This document shows, one piece after another, positions 16,955 through 25,803 of a stretch of DNA of 64,000 bases (positions are counted from its first letter, which is position 1; each line of letters opens with the position of its first letter). The notes under the pieces were generated by a model that made no database searches, had not been told where the DNA came from, and worked only from the letters and a program-made list of their open reading frames with translations. The stretch is from Chloroflexota bacterium (GTDB lineage: Bacteria; Chloroflexota; Anaerolineae; Anaerolineales; UBA11579): the NCBI GenBank assembly GCA_013112575.1, contig JABFGG010000006.1, positions 1 through 64,000 on the forward strand, in the 5' to 3' direction. The position numbers were made by a program, and so were the translations under genes.

Positions 16955-17464
16955 TTATGGGAAATACTCCAGGAGCTGGCCTAGCGCCTCATTCGCCAGG
17001 CGTGGGTCTGCGGCTAACCAAACGACATTATTATCAGAACGAAAATAAAAATGTAGTTGACCCATGCCGGAAAGCTCATAGATCCTGCGACCGTCTTGGT
17101 CGCGGTCACCTTCGGGTCTGAACGGTGTAGTTCCTACGGAAATACTCTCCTCCATATCCAGAATCATGCCTTGCGCGATGGATACTAAAGACGTACTCGC
17201 GACCCAAACAGTGATTTCATGTTTTGACCCATAAGAACCGATATTTGCTGAATTGATTGGAAAGTCTTTACCGTGTAACCGTGAAATATCGAGAATCGCC
17301 TCTGCACCAGTCACGGATGAATACATTTCAATGCCGGCAAGGTTGGCTGGGAGAACGCGGGTTTCTGGATTGGCCTCCGGTATCAGTTCCAGATTAATCG
17401 CTGCAACTACAAAGATTGCAAAAATTAGCAGCACGATGGATAAGGAAAGGCCTCTTCTTTTCAA
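16955..17464 (-). CDS. Membrane-anchored protein of unknown function upstream of ccmF
   Basis: 169 residues: basic start, one membrane anchor (MKRRGLSLSIVLLIFAIFVVAAINL), then a mixed alpha/beta extracytoplasmic domain. I do not recognise the family. It does not show the His-binding motif of CcmE. It is 96 nt upstream of ccmF on the same strand and may be part of the operon. Confidence 0.55.
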   Translation of the reverse strand: MKRRGLSLSIVLLIFAIFVVAAINLELIPEANPETRVLPANLAGIEMYSSVTGAEAILDISRLHGKDFPINSANIGSYGSKHEITVWVASTSLVSIAQGMILDMEESISVGTTPFRPEGDRDQDGRRIYELSGMGQLHFYFRSDNNVVWLAADPRLANEALGQLLEYFP

Positions 17465-17830
17465 AGGGATCTCAGGGTCATTATCAGGATTCTTGTTGAG
17501 TCATTGAAAGCAGTTATCGCATGTCGCGGAGGTGAAGGAGCCTAAAAACAGCAAAGTTGTAAAGCTACGATCAAATCGTAGCAGGGCAGTCAGAATTAGA
17601 CATCCGTTGACTGGCGTGTTTACTGTCGGGCGAAATTGCTGATGACATATGTCCTGGGATCAAAGTGACAAGTGTCCTGCAAAATTGCATAGGCAGGTTT
17701 GCGTATTGTTTATCAAGACAAATGGCGCGTAGGGAATCCTGTGAATGTCCTTATACTTGAGGCAAGAAATTGAAAGTGAATTGTTTGTTCTTTATATTGG
17801 TTTTTGGAGGCAGATGGAACTGGATATGGT
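17465..17830. other. Intergenic region with palindromes
   Basis: This 366-nt non-coding stretch lies between divergent genes. It holds a perfect 8-bp inverted repeat GCTACGAT-caa-ATCGTAGC (17564-17582) and two related 16-nt units beginning TGACATATGTCC (17643) and TGACAAGTGTCC (17666), which are 23 nt apart and in the same orientation. The tandem units look like a double binding site for a regulator of the genes at 17831-19065. Confidence 0.45.
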
Positions 17831-18028
17831 ATGGAACCTGAAACCGTCTTTTTAATTGTAATTGGGGCACTCCTGGTCGTAGTTTTGCTCCTAATTTTGT
17901 TTGGGGGGGGCGGCATGATGGGTGGAATGGCGATGATGGCTGGGATGACGGCCAGTCCCGTCGGCATTATTGTGATCTTGATCCTGATAGCGCTGACTGC
18001 CCTGGTGGGATATGCAGTCCTGTTTTGA
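17831..18028 (+). CDS. Small Gly/Met-rich membrane protein
   Basis: About 65 residues with two membrane helices separated by a GGGGMMGGMAMMAGM stretch. The start is uncertain: an ATG at 17831 fits the product, a TTG at 17804 gives 9 more residues, and the good GGAGG at 17806-17810 is badly placed for either. The methionine-rich loop recalls copper-binding or channel-lining sequences, but no function can be assigned. It overlaps the next reading frame by 4 nt if that one starts at 18025. Confidence 0.5.
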   Translation: MEPETVFLIVIGALLVVVLLLILFGGGGMMGGMAMMAGMTASPVGIIVILILIALTALVGYAVLF

Positions 18029-19065
18029 CGCGCTTTGCCACTGTACCGCAACTACTTGGAATCCAAAGACTCGCCAAGGGAGGGGAGGTCAATCTGTCTG
18101 ATATCAAGCGAAATCGTTCAATGCGAACTGTTCATGGTCTAAATATCCAACTCTTTGCTCTTAGCATTGTATTTGTGCTAGGTATGAGCACCGCCTTTGT
18201 ATTTTGGGGACGCGATACGGTGAAAATCACAGCAGCTCAGACCGAGCCTGTTTCTTCCGTAGCCGGCAGCGTTGGACAAGCAGAAATTGATGAATGGATC
18301 AATCAGATGAATTCACCAGGGGGCTACTCCCTCAATATTGCGTTTGGAGACATCGGTCCTCAATTGTTGGCGGCAGGCGCAATCGATCTTGACCTGTTCA
18401 AATCGATTTATGAGCAAGCAGGAAAACCACTCACAAAAAATCAGATAGAAATATTGGAAGGGGGGAGTGGAAATCCTGTGGTCATCAATCCGGAGAACGC
18501 CTATTTTCTACTAAACTTCTTCTGGGCGCTTGGCTTGACAAACCAGAACGAGGTGCTGACAAAAGGCCCGATGACTCAGTACGGACCTGACGGCGTAATG
18601 CAGTTTGCGTCAACCGGAGGTTGGACTCTTGGCAACAACAGCCCTGCTGCCCTTTATGCAAGCTTGCCCATTATTTCATTAACTAACGATCAACAGGTGA
18701 GGTTGGAGCTGGTCGCCGCCGGGGTCTACCGACCATGTTGCAATAATCCAACACTGTTTCCCGACTGCAATCACGGAATGGCCATGCTGGGCATCCTCGA
18801 GTTGCTGGCATCTAATGATGCCAGTATCAATGAGATGTTTGAAGCTGCGAAGTATGTCAACGCCTTTTGGTTTCCAGAACACACTCTAAAAAGCGCATTG
18901 TTCCTCAGGAACGCAGAAGACGTCGATTTTGATAGTATTGACCCACGCCAAATCACTGGCCCAGATTTTTCTTCCCAAATTGGATCGCAACAAGTTCAAT
19001 CATGGCTGATCGCAAATGACTTACTTCCCCAATCCTCTGGCGAGCGCAGCGGATGTGGCGTTTGA
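18025..19065 (+). CDS. Membrane-anchored protein of unknown function with CC/Cys-His cluster
   Basis: 346 residues if started at the TTG 18025; an ATG at 18121 is an alternative. One signal-anchor helix (about residues 45-63, ALSIVFVLGMSTAFVFWG) is followed by a mostly helical extracytoplasmic domain. A notable motif YRPCCNNPTLFPDCNHGMAM (about 235-254) offers three Cys and a His for metal or cofactor binding, and the C-terminus ends SGCGV. Family not recognised. It is probably co-transcribed with the small Gly/Met-rich membrane protein and lies next to an HMA-domain gene on the opposite strand, so a metal role is possible. Confidence 0.6.
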   Translation: MTRFATVPQLLGIQRLAKGGEVNLSDIKRNRSMRTVHGLNIQLFALSIVFVLGMSTAFVFWGRDTVKITAAQTEPVSSVAGSVGQAEIDEWINQMNSPGGYSLNIAFGDIGPQLLAAGAIDLDLFKSIYEQAGKPLTKNQIEILEGGSGNPVVINPENAYFLLNFFWALGLTNQNEVLTKGPMTQYGPDGVMQFASTGGWTLGNNSPAALYASLPIISLTNDQQVRLELVAAGVYRPCCNNPTLFPDCNHGMAMLGILELLASNDASINEMFEAAKYVNAFWFPEHTLKSALFLRNAEDVDFDSIDPRQITGPDFSSQIGSQQVQSWLIANDLLPQSSGERSGCGV

Positions 19066-19111
19066 ATCCTCAAAGGGGTGCGATTATTTCTTGGGCAGCG
19101 CAGGCTGGCTC

Positions 19112-19489
19112 TTAAGCCACCTGCAAAATGTCTAATAGAAGTCTATTACCTGGGTGGTCGTAGGTCATAAAGTCTAGTACACCCATTTGATTTAAAGTCG
19201 AAATGGTTTTTGGGTTCCAGGAAAAAGCAAAGCAAAGCACTTTCCTGGAGGGGTTTGTAAACAAAAATCTCTGGATTGTGCTGATGTCTGGTTCCTCAGT
19301 GGCTGCAAAGATCAATAGTCCCTTGAATTTTGGTTCAATCTCACGTAACCAATGGGCAGAATCGTGCGAAATGCCTTGTACATCAATCGCTTGAAAATTG
19401 TCGAGCACTGCTTTGAGAGCCTCGATATAAAGAGATCGTGGCCCTACTAACCAGGCATGAATTGGATACTCGGAGGGAGATGCAACCAT
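19112..19489 (-). CDS. Response-regulator-receiver-like protein, unknown
   Basis: 125 residues. AWLVGPRSLYIEALKAVLDNF and the alternating beta/alpha pattern resemble a CheY-like receiver domain (family consensus: ILLVDDHPLVREGLKALL), but the acidic pocket and the phospho-acceptor Asp are not apparent, so it may be a pseudo-receiver. No output domain. It is 13 nt downstream of the HMA-domain gene on the same strand. Confidence 0.5.
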   Translation of the reverse strand: MVASPSEYPIHAWLVGPRSLYIEALKAVLDNFQAIDVQGISHDSAHWLREIEPKFKGLLIFAATEEPDISTIQRFLFTNPSRKVLCFAFSWNPKTISTLNQMGVLDFMTYDHPGNRLLLDILQVA

Positions 19490-19502
19490 GGGTTACGGGA
19501 AC

Positions 19503-19841
19503 TCAAGACTGTAATTTCCTCAATTTGCGCGTGGGAACCTCATTGATAAATTTCGCCTGATAATGATGCTTGCCGTCATTCCCTGCCGCGGTGACAGCTT
19601 GTTCTAAAGAGCGTGGGCCAATAGCTTCTTGGTTATAGGCCACACTAGCAATCCCTTGCTCTAAGAAAACCTCAGCGTAGAAAACGCCTTCCTTTTGGAG
19701 CAAGCCGTTTTGGACACGCATAGCACAGCGCGGACATCCCATCCCTGAAACCGACAGATATGCAGTTGTTGATTCGAGAAGATCTTCCTCAGAGGTTATT
19801 TTTTCAAATGGTTCTACGTGGCATTCAGGACTTGTGTCCAT
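19503..19841 (-). CDS. HMA-domain metal-binding protein
   Basis: 112 residues from the ATG at 19841, chosen because GGAG lies 7 nt upstream. The heavy-metal-associated domain has MGCPRCAMRVQNGLLQKEGV (family: MTCxxCxxxVxxALxxxxGV) followed by VFLEQGIASVAYNQEAI. Such proteins bind Cu(I) or other soft metals and deliver them to partners. An extra N-terminal Cys/His pair (PECHVEPFE) may add a ligand. The next gene is the pseudo-receiver. Confidence 0.8.
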   Translation of the reverse strand: MDTSPECHVEPFEKITSEEDLLESTTAYLSVSGMGCPRCAMRVQNGLLQKEGVFYAEVFLEQGIASVAYNQEAIGPRSLEQAVTAAGNDGKHHYQAKFINEVPTRKLRKLQS

Positions 19842-20043
19842 TGATGTCTCCAAATAGTTGGTAGTTGCGTACACACATCATAGGTCAAAGATGATTATTG
19901 GCCACGCGCATTTAGCACCATACGAGGATAGGCAAAAATGCTTACCCTTGCTTGTGGTTAATGCGCTAGTTTAGACGCTGGGCTGCATATAAAATGTTGT
20001 GTGAAATAAACCACAAACATTATATTATTTGAAGGAGTATCAG

Positions 20044-20625
20044 ATGTCTACACTTACTACTGCCAAAGGAACATTGGTACAGGATCCTGCGATCATAAAC
20101 TCGCTGCTCACTGGCAAACGCGCCGCCTGGTTATGGCTGCCACTGCGTATTTGGCTAGGCATACAGTGGATCAATGCTTCATTGCATAAGATTGGCAATC
20201 CAGCTTGGGTGGAAACAGGTGAGGCTATCAAAGGCTTTTGGACCGGCGCCGTGGTGATTCCCGATGCAGGCCGTCCGGCGATTGCTTTTGATTGGTATCG
20301 AACATTTATCCAGACTTTACTAAATGCAGAGGCATACAGGTGGTTCGGCCCATTAGTTGCCTATGGCGAACTGATAGTCGGCATTGCCTTGCTCCTGGGT
20401 GCTTTTACGGGATTCGCGGCGTTCTTTGGGGCCTTGATGAACTGGAATTTTATGATGGCTGGAGCTGCAAGCACCAACCCGCTGTTGTTAATGATTGCAA
20501 TAGGGCTAATTTTAGCCTGGAAAGTGTCGGGTCACATTGGCGCTGATTATTTCCTTCTACCGTGGATTGGGACACCATGGGGCCGCAGAGAGAAAATTCA
20601 AAGCCAGGCGGGAAGTGGAGTATAA
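20044..20625 (+). CDS. DoxX-family membrane protein
   Basis: 193 residues from the ATG at 20044 with GGAG 8 nt upstream. Four membrane helices and the DoxX-type pattern LRIWLGIQWINASLHKI...GPLVAYGELIVGIALLLG...ALMNWNFMMAG (split family landmarks). DoxX/TQO-like proteins are quinone-linked sulphur or redox proteins, but many members are uncharacterised. Single gene, ended by a strong bidirectional terminator. The upstream region has a degenerate relative of the P1-P5 operator (19927-19946), without the exact spacing. Confidence 0.78.
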   Translation: MSTLTTAKGTLVQDPAIINSLLTGKRAAWLWLPLRIWLGIQWINASLHKIGNPAWVETGEAIKGFWTGAVVIPDAGRPAIAFDWYRTFIQTLLNAEAYRWFGPLVAYGELIVGIALLLGAFTGFAAFFGALMNWNFMMAGAASTNPLLLMIAIGLILAWKVSGHIGADYFLLPWIGTPWGRREKIQSQAGSGV

Positions 20626-20757
20626 AGAAGTTCAATCGCAGTTGGGTAAGTTTCAGAGGATGTATTCGTCTCAAACCATCTTCACTCATTTATGGAATAT
20701 CCATGAATGACAAAGCCCTCAGTTGAATTCCCGAAACCCTTTTCAATTGAGGGTTCT

Positions 20758-20798
20758 AACCAAAACTGGCAGCCCGTTTCGGGCTGCCAGTTTTGGTT
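20758..20798. terminator. Strong bidirectional terminator hairpin
   Basis: A perfect 19-bp stem (20758-20776 with 20780-20798) closes a TTT loop; the A-rich 5' edge and T-rich 3' edge make it work both ways. It lies between convergent genes (DoxX on the plus strand, YceI on the minus strand). Confidence 0.9.
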
Positions 20799-20858
20799 TA
20801 TGGTCATTCTTTCCTGCGGTCATTAGTAATGCAAGCTGAATGGAAAAGGTGCTGCTAG

Positions 20859-21716
20859 CTACTGAACCGGGCGGGCTACAAAAGCGAATTCGAGATTGAC
20901 GGCTTCGGCAACACCATGATAGTCAAATCCATTATCAGCATCATTTAAAATGCCAAAGTCACTGCGGAGCACCGTTGCACTCGCAAGGCCGCTGATTTCA
21001 TCCTCACTCAAAATCGTCAACATCACATCGAAGGTTATTGGCGCTGTTATCCCCCTTAATGTTATGTTACCAGTGACCTGAAAATTTACGATCTGTCCAA
21101 TATCTACCTGCTCGGGCAATCCACTTATTGAAAGTGGAACAAAATCGGTAAATTCATTTTCTGGCCTAGCTGTAAGAAGCACACAGCAACGTATGGATTG
21201 GTCTCTATCAGGATCGTCTGTCGCTAAAGTGCGTAAGTTTATTCGGATCGTCCCTAGTTGAGAATTTGATGGATTAGCAAAATCGATAATAAAGTCACCA
21301 GCGATTTCACTGGTCCGCCCGATTGCAGTACCCTCGGGAAAGGTTTCATAAACCGAAAACCGAGCTTCTGATTCTGCAGGCACAATTCGATAAAGTTGGG
21401 GAGGTAAGGATGATGAGCTCGCTTGAACATTCGCCACCTCCGACTCGGCAGTTGGTGAAACCTCGTTATTTACTTCAATGACCTCTTGTGTATCTTCCAC
21501 CGCAGTCGGCGTGCTGAAGTCTGCAAGTGATAGTTCCGGAGCGCTGATCGCTTGGCTCGGGGCAGCAGATCCTCCGGTAATTCTAATAAAAATAAATACG
21601 CCGACAACACCCCCGACAATCGCGCCAATTACAAAGGAAACAATGCTGAATATCATCCTTTCTTGTCTATGTCTTTTCTCGTTTGGGAAGCTTACTGAAC
21701 GGTATTGGTACTGCAT
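20859..21716 (-). CDS. YceI-family protein, membrane anchored
   Basis: 285 residues from the ATG at 21716 (AGGAG 7 nt upstream). N-terminal membrane anchor (about 22-43), low-complexity linker, then a YceI lipocalin-like domain: YRIVPAESEARFSVYETF at the start, RTSEIAGDFIID, DPDRDQSIRCC, VTGNITLRGITAPITFDV and LRSDFGI. YceI proteins bind isoprenoid-like lipids such as quinones. The usual RDxHL His segment is replaced by RDQSIRCC, with two adjacent cysteines. Confidence 0.85.
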   Translation of the reverse strand: MQYQYRSVSFPNEKRHRQERMIFSIVSFVIGAIVGGVVGVFIFIRITGGSAAPSQAISAPELSLADFSTPTAVEDTQEVIEVNNEVSPTAESEVANVQASSSSLPPQLYRIVPAESEARFSVYETFPEGTAIGRTSEIAGDFIIDFANPSNSQLGTIRINLRTLATDDPDRDQSIRCCVLLTARPENEFTDFVPLSISGLPEQVDIGQIVNFQVTGNITLRGITAPITFDVMLTILSEDEISGLASATVLRSDFGILNDADNGFDYHGVAEAVNLEFAFVARPVQ

Positions 21717-21837
21717 AGCGGTTCTCCTAATCTTTCGTCTATCAAAATCTTTTCCCAAGAGTTACTCATCATCCTCGTAACCTCGTAACTTGGTCTGATT
21801 ACAAACGCATAATTGTAAAGAAAACGAGCTAATTGGA

Positions 21838-21908
21838 AATACGCAATATTGCCTATTTAATTAGACGCAATATTGCGCGTATGGAATTTAGCTCTTCTTC
21901 AATATACT
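21838..21908 (+). promoter_or_regulatory. Promoter/operator module P5 upstream of the C39-like peptidase
   Basis: Operator AATACGC-AATATT-GCCTATT (21838-21857, one mismatch in the arms), inner palindrome ACGCAATATTGCGCGT near 21866, TATACT at 21903-21908. The operator-to-box gap is 45 nt, as in P1-P4, although the surrounding sequence has diverged. Confidence 0.65.
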
Positions 21909-21942
21909 TAAGGGAATTATTGTCTGTGATCAACAATTAAAA

Positions 21943-23220
21943 ATGATGCCTAAATTGAATAGACCCATTCTTATAACTGGTGCCGTATTGTGTCTTGTGG
22001 TTATTTATTTCCTGCCCCCAATCAATCAACGAATAGCTTGGCGTTTCTCGGTTATTCAAGCGCAGGTCAAATATGCGCTATTCCCGCCTGAAGAAGCGGT
22101 TTTTATTCCACAACAACAGGAGGTCACGATCCCAGAACTTTCCACTTCACCGACCCCAACGCCGAACGACGTTTCTGAAGTCCAAGTCCAACCTGCAATT
22201 ATTGATTTGCCCACCGCAGTCCCGGCACAGTCAGAATTTGTTTCGTTGCCTTCAAGTGTTCAGCTCACGGGCGTTCGCCACGAATATCAAACTTGGAATA
22301 ATTGTGGGCCAGCCAATCTGGCCATGGCGCTATCCTTCTGGGGATGGCAGGGATCGCAAGAGGATACAGCGATGTTATTAAAACCAAATCCACGCGACAA
22401 GAATGTAATGCCTTACGAAATGGCGACCTACGTTCAAGATCAAACGGAGTTTGAAGCGCTGGTGCGGGTTGGTGGAAATTTAGAAGTGCTGAAGCGGTTC
22501 GTAGCAAGCGAAATTCCCATCATTATCGAAAAAGGATTTGAAGGTGAAGACTTCGACGGCTGGATGGGTCATTACCAACTTGTCACAGGCTATGACGATG
22601 AATTGGGCCAACTGACCGTCCAAGACTCGTATATTATGCCCGACATGCTTTTATCTTACGAGCAGGTCATGTCCTTTTGGCGGGCATTCAATTTCACATA
22701 TATTGTAGTTTATCCTCCAGAGCGGGAGGCTGAGGTAATGGCGTTATTGGGAGCAGATGCAATGGAAGAGGATAATTATCAATCTGCCGCTCGACTTGCC
22801 GAAACAGAGTCTCATATGCTTACAGGTCGCGATCGCTTTTTTGCATTGTTTAATCGTGGGACAAATCTGGCCGCGCTACATGATTATGTGGGTGCTGCAT
22901 CATTTTATGACGAAGCCTTTGCGGTCTACGCCTCCTTGGAAGAAAGCGAGCGTCCTTGGCGTGCGATGTGGTACCAAACTGGCCCTTATCAAGCATATTA
23001 TTTTTCTGGTCGATATCAAGACGTGATCGATCTTGCAACTACAACGCTCGGAGCCATGAGTGAGCCGATTTTGGAAGAAAGCTATTATTGGCGAGCGCTA
23101 GCTCGTGAGGAGCTTGGCGATGTAGAGGGGGCGATCGATGATTTGCGCGCTAGCCTCAAACAACACCCTGATTTTGCAGCAAGCCTACAACAGCTTACTC
23201 GCCTTGATGCAGGTTCCTGA
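21943..23220 (+). CDS. C39-like peptidase with TPR-type C-terminal domain, exported
   Basis: 425 residues. An N-terminal hydrophobic segment (10-24) anchors or exports the protein. A C39_2 papain-like domain has the catalytic motif WNNC121GPANLAMAL and the catalytic His in MGH209YQLVTGYDD. The C-terminal part (about 290-425) is helical with TPR-like units (DVEGAIDDLRASLKQHP). The family cleaves peptides after Gly-Gly-type sites or remodels cell-surface proteins. It is 20 nt upstream of a Tat-exported L,D-transpeptidase gene. Confidence 0.82.
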   Translation: MMPKLNRPILITGAVLCLVVIYFLPPINQRIAWRFSVIQAQVKYALFPPEEAVFIPQQQEVTIPELSTSPTPTPNDVSEVQVQPAIIDLPTAVPAQSEFVSLPSSVQLTGVRHEYQTWNNCGPANLAMALSFWGWQGSQEDTAMLLKPNPRDKNVMPYEMATYVQDQTEFEALVRVGGNLEVLKRFVASEIPIIIEKGFEGEDFDGWMGHYQLVTGYDDELGQLTVQDSYIMPDMLLSYEQVMSFWRAFNFTYIVVYPPEREAEVMALLGADAMEEDNYQSAARLAETESHMLTGRDRFFALFNRGTNLAALHDYVGAASFYDEAFAVYASLEESERPWRAMWYQTGPYQAYYFSGRYQDVIDLATTTLGAMSEPILEESYYWRALAREELGDVEGAIDDLRASLKQHPDFAASLQQLTRLDAGS

Positions 23221-23240
23221 GAACGGCACTACTAAATGAT

Positions 23241-24344
23241 ATGAAGACAAATAAACAAAATGACCACTTAACCCGACGAGAATTCTTGAAGCTGTCGGCT
23301 ACAAGCCTTGGCGCGCTGCTGATTGTGCCGCCACAACGCACGAAATTGATGCCCGATTTTCCATCTGGAGAGCGACTTGGCCGGGTGGTTGCCGGTGCCT
23401 TGTCGCTCCATGCCCGTCCTACGCCAGATAGCGCAAAGATTCGAACCGCCTATGAAGATGAAATTCTGGTTATAGAAAGGACCGTGCTTGGCTCGCAGCC
23501 ATTTCGACAAAATCAGACCTGGCAGGAAACTCCAGAAGGGTATGTGTGGTCTCCAGATATTCAACCCGTGCTCAATTTGCCAAATGATCCTTTAGTCGAC
23601 CTGCCTCAGACAAGCTTGGGGGCTGGCGTATGGGCGGAGGTGACAGTCCCTTATGTCGATCTAGCGATAGCCAACCCGCCGGCGCGTGCTCCCTGGTTGA
23701 GAAACAGGCTTGAGAGCGGCTTGTCGCCGCGGTTTTTCTACAGCCAAATTGTGTGGGTAGACCAAATTGAAGTCGATGCGGAGGGACAAGTCTGGTACGG
23801 ATTGAACGAGCGTTTTGGCTATGGCGACTTGTTCTGGGCGCCAGCAGAAGCGTTCCGTCTGCTCACCCCTGAAGAAGTCACGCCTATCAGTCCGGAAGTT
23901 GAAAACAAATATATACGTGTGGACGTCTCCCGCCAAACCATCTCTGCCTTTGAGGGGAATAACGAGGTGTATTTTGCACGTGCTTCGACGGGAGTGATGT
24001 TCAATGCGGCGGGGGAACGCGTGGATGAATGGGGTACACCAGTAGGGCAGCACCGCATCTGGCGAAAGTCAATATCGCTTCCGTTGGCGGGAGGGTCGGC
24101 CGCGGCGGGTTGGGACCTTCCGGCAGTGGGATGGATATCCTTGTTTGTTGGTTCAGGGGTGGCTTTTCACTCAACGTACTGGCATAACAACTATGGCGTG
24201 CCGACCTCGCGCGGTTGTGTCAATTTGAGCCCGGATGATGCCAAGTGGGTATTCCGTTGGACACAACCGCAAGTTGCCTTTGATCCTGGCGACGTTACCG
24301 TCGGAATGCCCGGGGGGACAATGGTAGAGGTTTTTGAAACTTGA
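23241..24344 (+). CDS. L,D-transpeptidase (YkuD), Tat-exported
   Basis: 367 residues. Tat signal TRREFLKLSATSLGALL, two SH3-like domains (RVVAGALSLHARPTPDS...), then YkuD with KYIRVDVSRQTISAFEG and the catalytic block FHSTYWHNNYGVPTSRGC326VNLS. Cross-links peptidoglycan 3-3 or tethers proteins. Same domain plan as the enzyme at 4641-5780, but exported by Tat and placed in an operon with the C39-like peptidase, driven by P5. Both L,D-transpeptidases are therefore under the same promoter type. Confidence 0.9.
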   Translation: MKTNKQNDHLTRREFLKLSATSLGALLIVPPQRTKLMPDFPSGERLGRVVAGALSLHARPTPDSAKIRTAYEDEILVIERTVLGSQPFRQNQTWQETPEGYVWSPDIQPVLNLPNDPLVDLPQTSLGAGVWAEVTVPYVDLAIANPPARAPWLRNRLESGLSPRFFYSQIVWVDQIEVDAEGQVWYGLNERFGYGDLFWAPAEAFRLLTPEEVTPISPEVENKYIRVDVSRQTISAFEGNNEVYFARASTGVMFNAAGERVDEWGTPVGQHRIWRKSISLPLAGGSAAAGWDLPAVGWISLFVGSGVAFHSTYWHNNYGVPTSRGCVNLSPDDAKWVFRWTQPQVAFDPGDVTVGMPGGTMVEVFET

Positions 24345-24472
24345 GTTACTCTTAGAATAAACTCAGATACAATTCAATTCTGTTTTCTGTTCATTTGGCG
24401 CAAGTTCTTGTGTATCTTTTTCTGATCAAGTCATGGATAGGCGCAAACCTTTTTTGTTCAGAGGGATGAGGT

Positions 24473-25066
24473 ATGAGATCAAGCAATACCAAAAGACTGG
24501 TGGAGCCAAATACTACGCTTTATCCAGTGCCAGTTGTGTTAATTGCATGTGGAGTAGGGGACTCCATAAATGTATTTAGCCTCAATCGCATTGCGAGTTG
24601 TAATGCAGAGCCGCCAATGATAAGCATTTCTGTGCGCCCGCAACGGGCTAGTCATGATTTGATCGATAAGACCCGCTCCTTTTCAGTAAATATCCCCTGG
24701 CCAGAAATGGAAGTTGTTAGCAATTTTGTCGGCACGACAAGCATGCGAGATCTTGATAAGTGGGAACATGTCGCTTTATCGCCTGTAGAGGCGCAGATGG
24801 TTAGTGCTCCTCTGATTGATGAGTGCCCAGTCAACTTGGAGTGCCAGGTTCTAGAAAAACTTACATTACCTTCCCACAGCCTGTTCGTCGCCCAGGTTAT
24901 AGCTATCCACGCCGATGAGGATGTGCTCAATGATCGCCATGAAGTGGATTATCAACTTGTTAAAGGCGGCCTGACTTACAAAGCAGGGCAGGTGCGGGAG
25001 CGACCGGTTGAGAACTTTCGCCCTAAGGAATTGTTGATCAAGGCGCAAGAATGGCAGCCCAAGTGA
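24473..25066 (+). CDS. Flavin reductase-like (flavoredoxin) protein
   Basis: 197 residues of the FMN-binding split-barrel family: YPVPVVLIACG, NVFSLNRIASCNAEPPMISISVRPQRASHDLI, FSVNIP and VECQV-like NLECQVLEK near residue 121. It binds FMN and reduces flavin or acts as a flavoredoxin. Starts at ATG 24473 after GAGGGATGAGGT. Its downstream neighbour is a small membrane protein 21 nt away. Confidence 0.85.
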   Translation: MRSSNTKRLVEPNTTLYPVPVVLIACGVGDSINVFSLNRIASCNAEPPMISISVRPQRASHDLIDKTRSFSVNIPWPEMEVVSNFVGTTSMRDLDKWEHVALSPVEAQMVSAPLIDECPVNLECQVLEKLTLPSHSLFVAQVIAIHADEDVLNDRHEVDYQLVKGGLTYKAGQVRERPVENFRPKELLIKAQEWQPK

Positions 25067-25087
25067 TAAATCAAGAAAAAAAATAGA

Positions 25088-25564
25088 ATGTTCTTTGCGT
25101 ATGTACTTGGCACAATTGGAGCTCTTGCTTTTCTAGATACCCTTGGCGTTTTGGATAGTACTTTCCATTATATGTGGGCAAGTGTGCTTGTTGTTGCTGG
25201 AATAGTATTTCTTGTGCATCCATTGTTCAAAACAAATCGTTTAATTGCTGGGATCTTCGCCATAGCCGGTATTACTGAACTACTAAGCATTGTGAACTCA
25301 CTTGCGATTCTCCGCTACGTATGGCCTGCTGCCCTGGCAGTCTTGGGTTTTTTGTACCGCACAAAGCGAATTGCGAAATCTATACCAGATCGGAGCTTCC
25401 CTCAGAAACAGGCTCGATTGGTCGGGGGTGCACTAGTATTGTCCGGAGTGATGCGTCTCATCACTGTGGCTTCTGGTATTAATATGGGTACTGTCGGTTG
25501 GGGGTGGATCCTTTTCTTGCTAATTGCTGCTATTGCATTGGTTCTTACGGGTGAATACCTGTAG
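25088..25564 (+). CDS. Small four-helix membrane protein, unknown
   Basis: 158 residues, almost entirely hydrophobic, with repeated pairs of helices (YMWASVLVVAGIVFLVHPLF, IFAIAGITELLSIV, WGWILFLLIAAIALVLTG). The pattern is like LiaF-type or DUF-type membrane domains. Likely co-transcribed with the flavin reductase gene. The 239 nt that follow before the polymerase-like gene contain no convincing gene. Confidence 0.55.
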   Translation: MFFAYVLGTIGALAFLDTLGVLDSTFHYMWASVLVVAGIVFLVHPLFKTNRLIAGIFAIAGITELLSIVNSLAILRYVWPAALAVLGFLYRTKRIAKSIPDRSFPQKQARLVGGALVLSGVMRLITVASGINMGTVGWGWILFLLIAAIALVLTGEYL

Positions 25565-25803
25565 GGTACCCTTTGTGCGTACTTCTAATCGGATGGGAAT
25601 TTTATAGAATTGCTAATCAAGTACAGGACTAGCCCGAAAAAATCCTGATTATCAGTTGAGCGTCAATTGGATACTCTTGTGAACTGGAACAATTCTCAGG
25701 AACCGTCTGCCCAAGAATTGTTAGTGGGTACAGATAAGATTACATATGAAGAGATGAACGAGTCTGTGCCGCAGTCACTGAAGGTGACCAAATTCTGGGG
25801 AGC

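Noticed and set aside
16955-17464. CcmE for the gene upstream of ccmF
   Set aside because: The single-anchor layout fits, but the CcmE haem-binding His motif and beta-barrel pattern were not seen.
19927-19946. Sixth copy of the P1-P5 promoter module before the DoxX gene
   Set aside because: Arms match poorly (GATAGGC/GCTTACC) and no TATACT lies at the fixed spacing.
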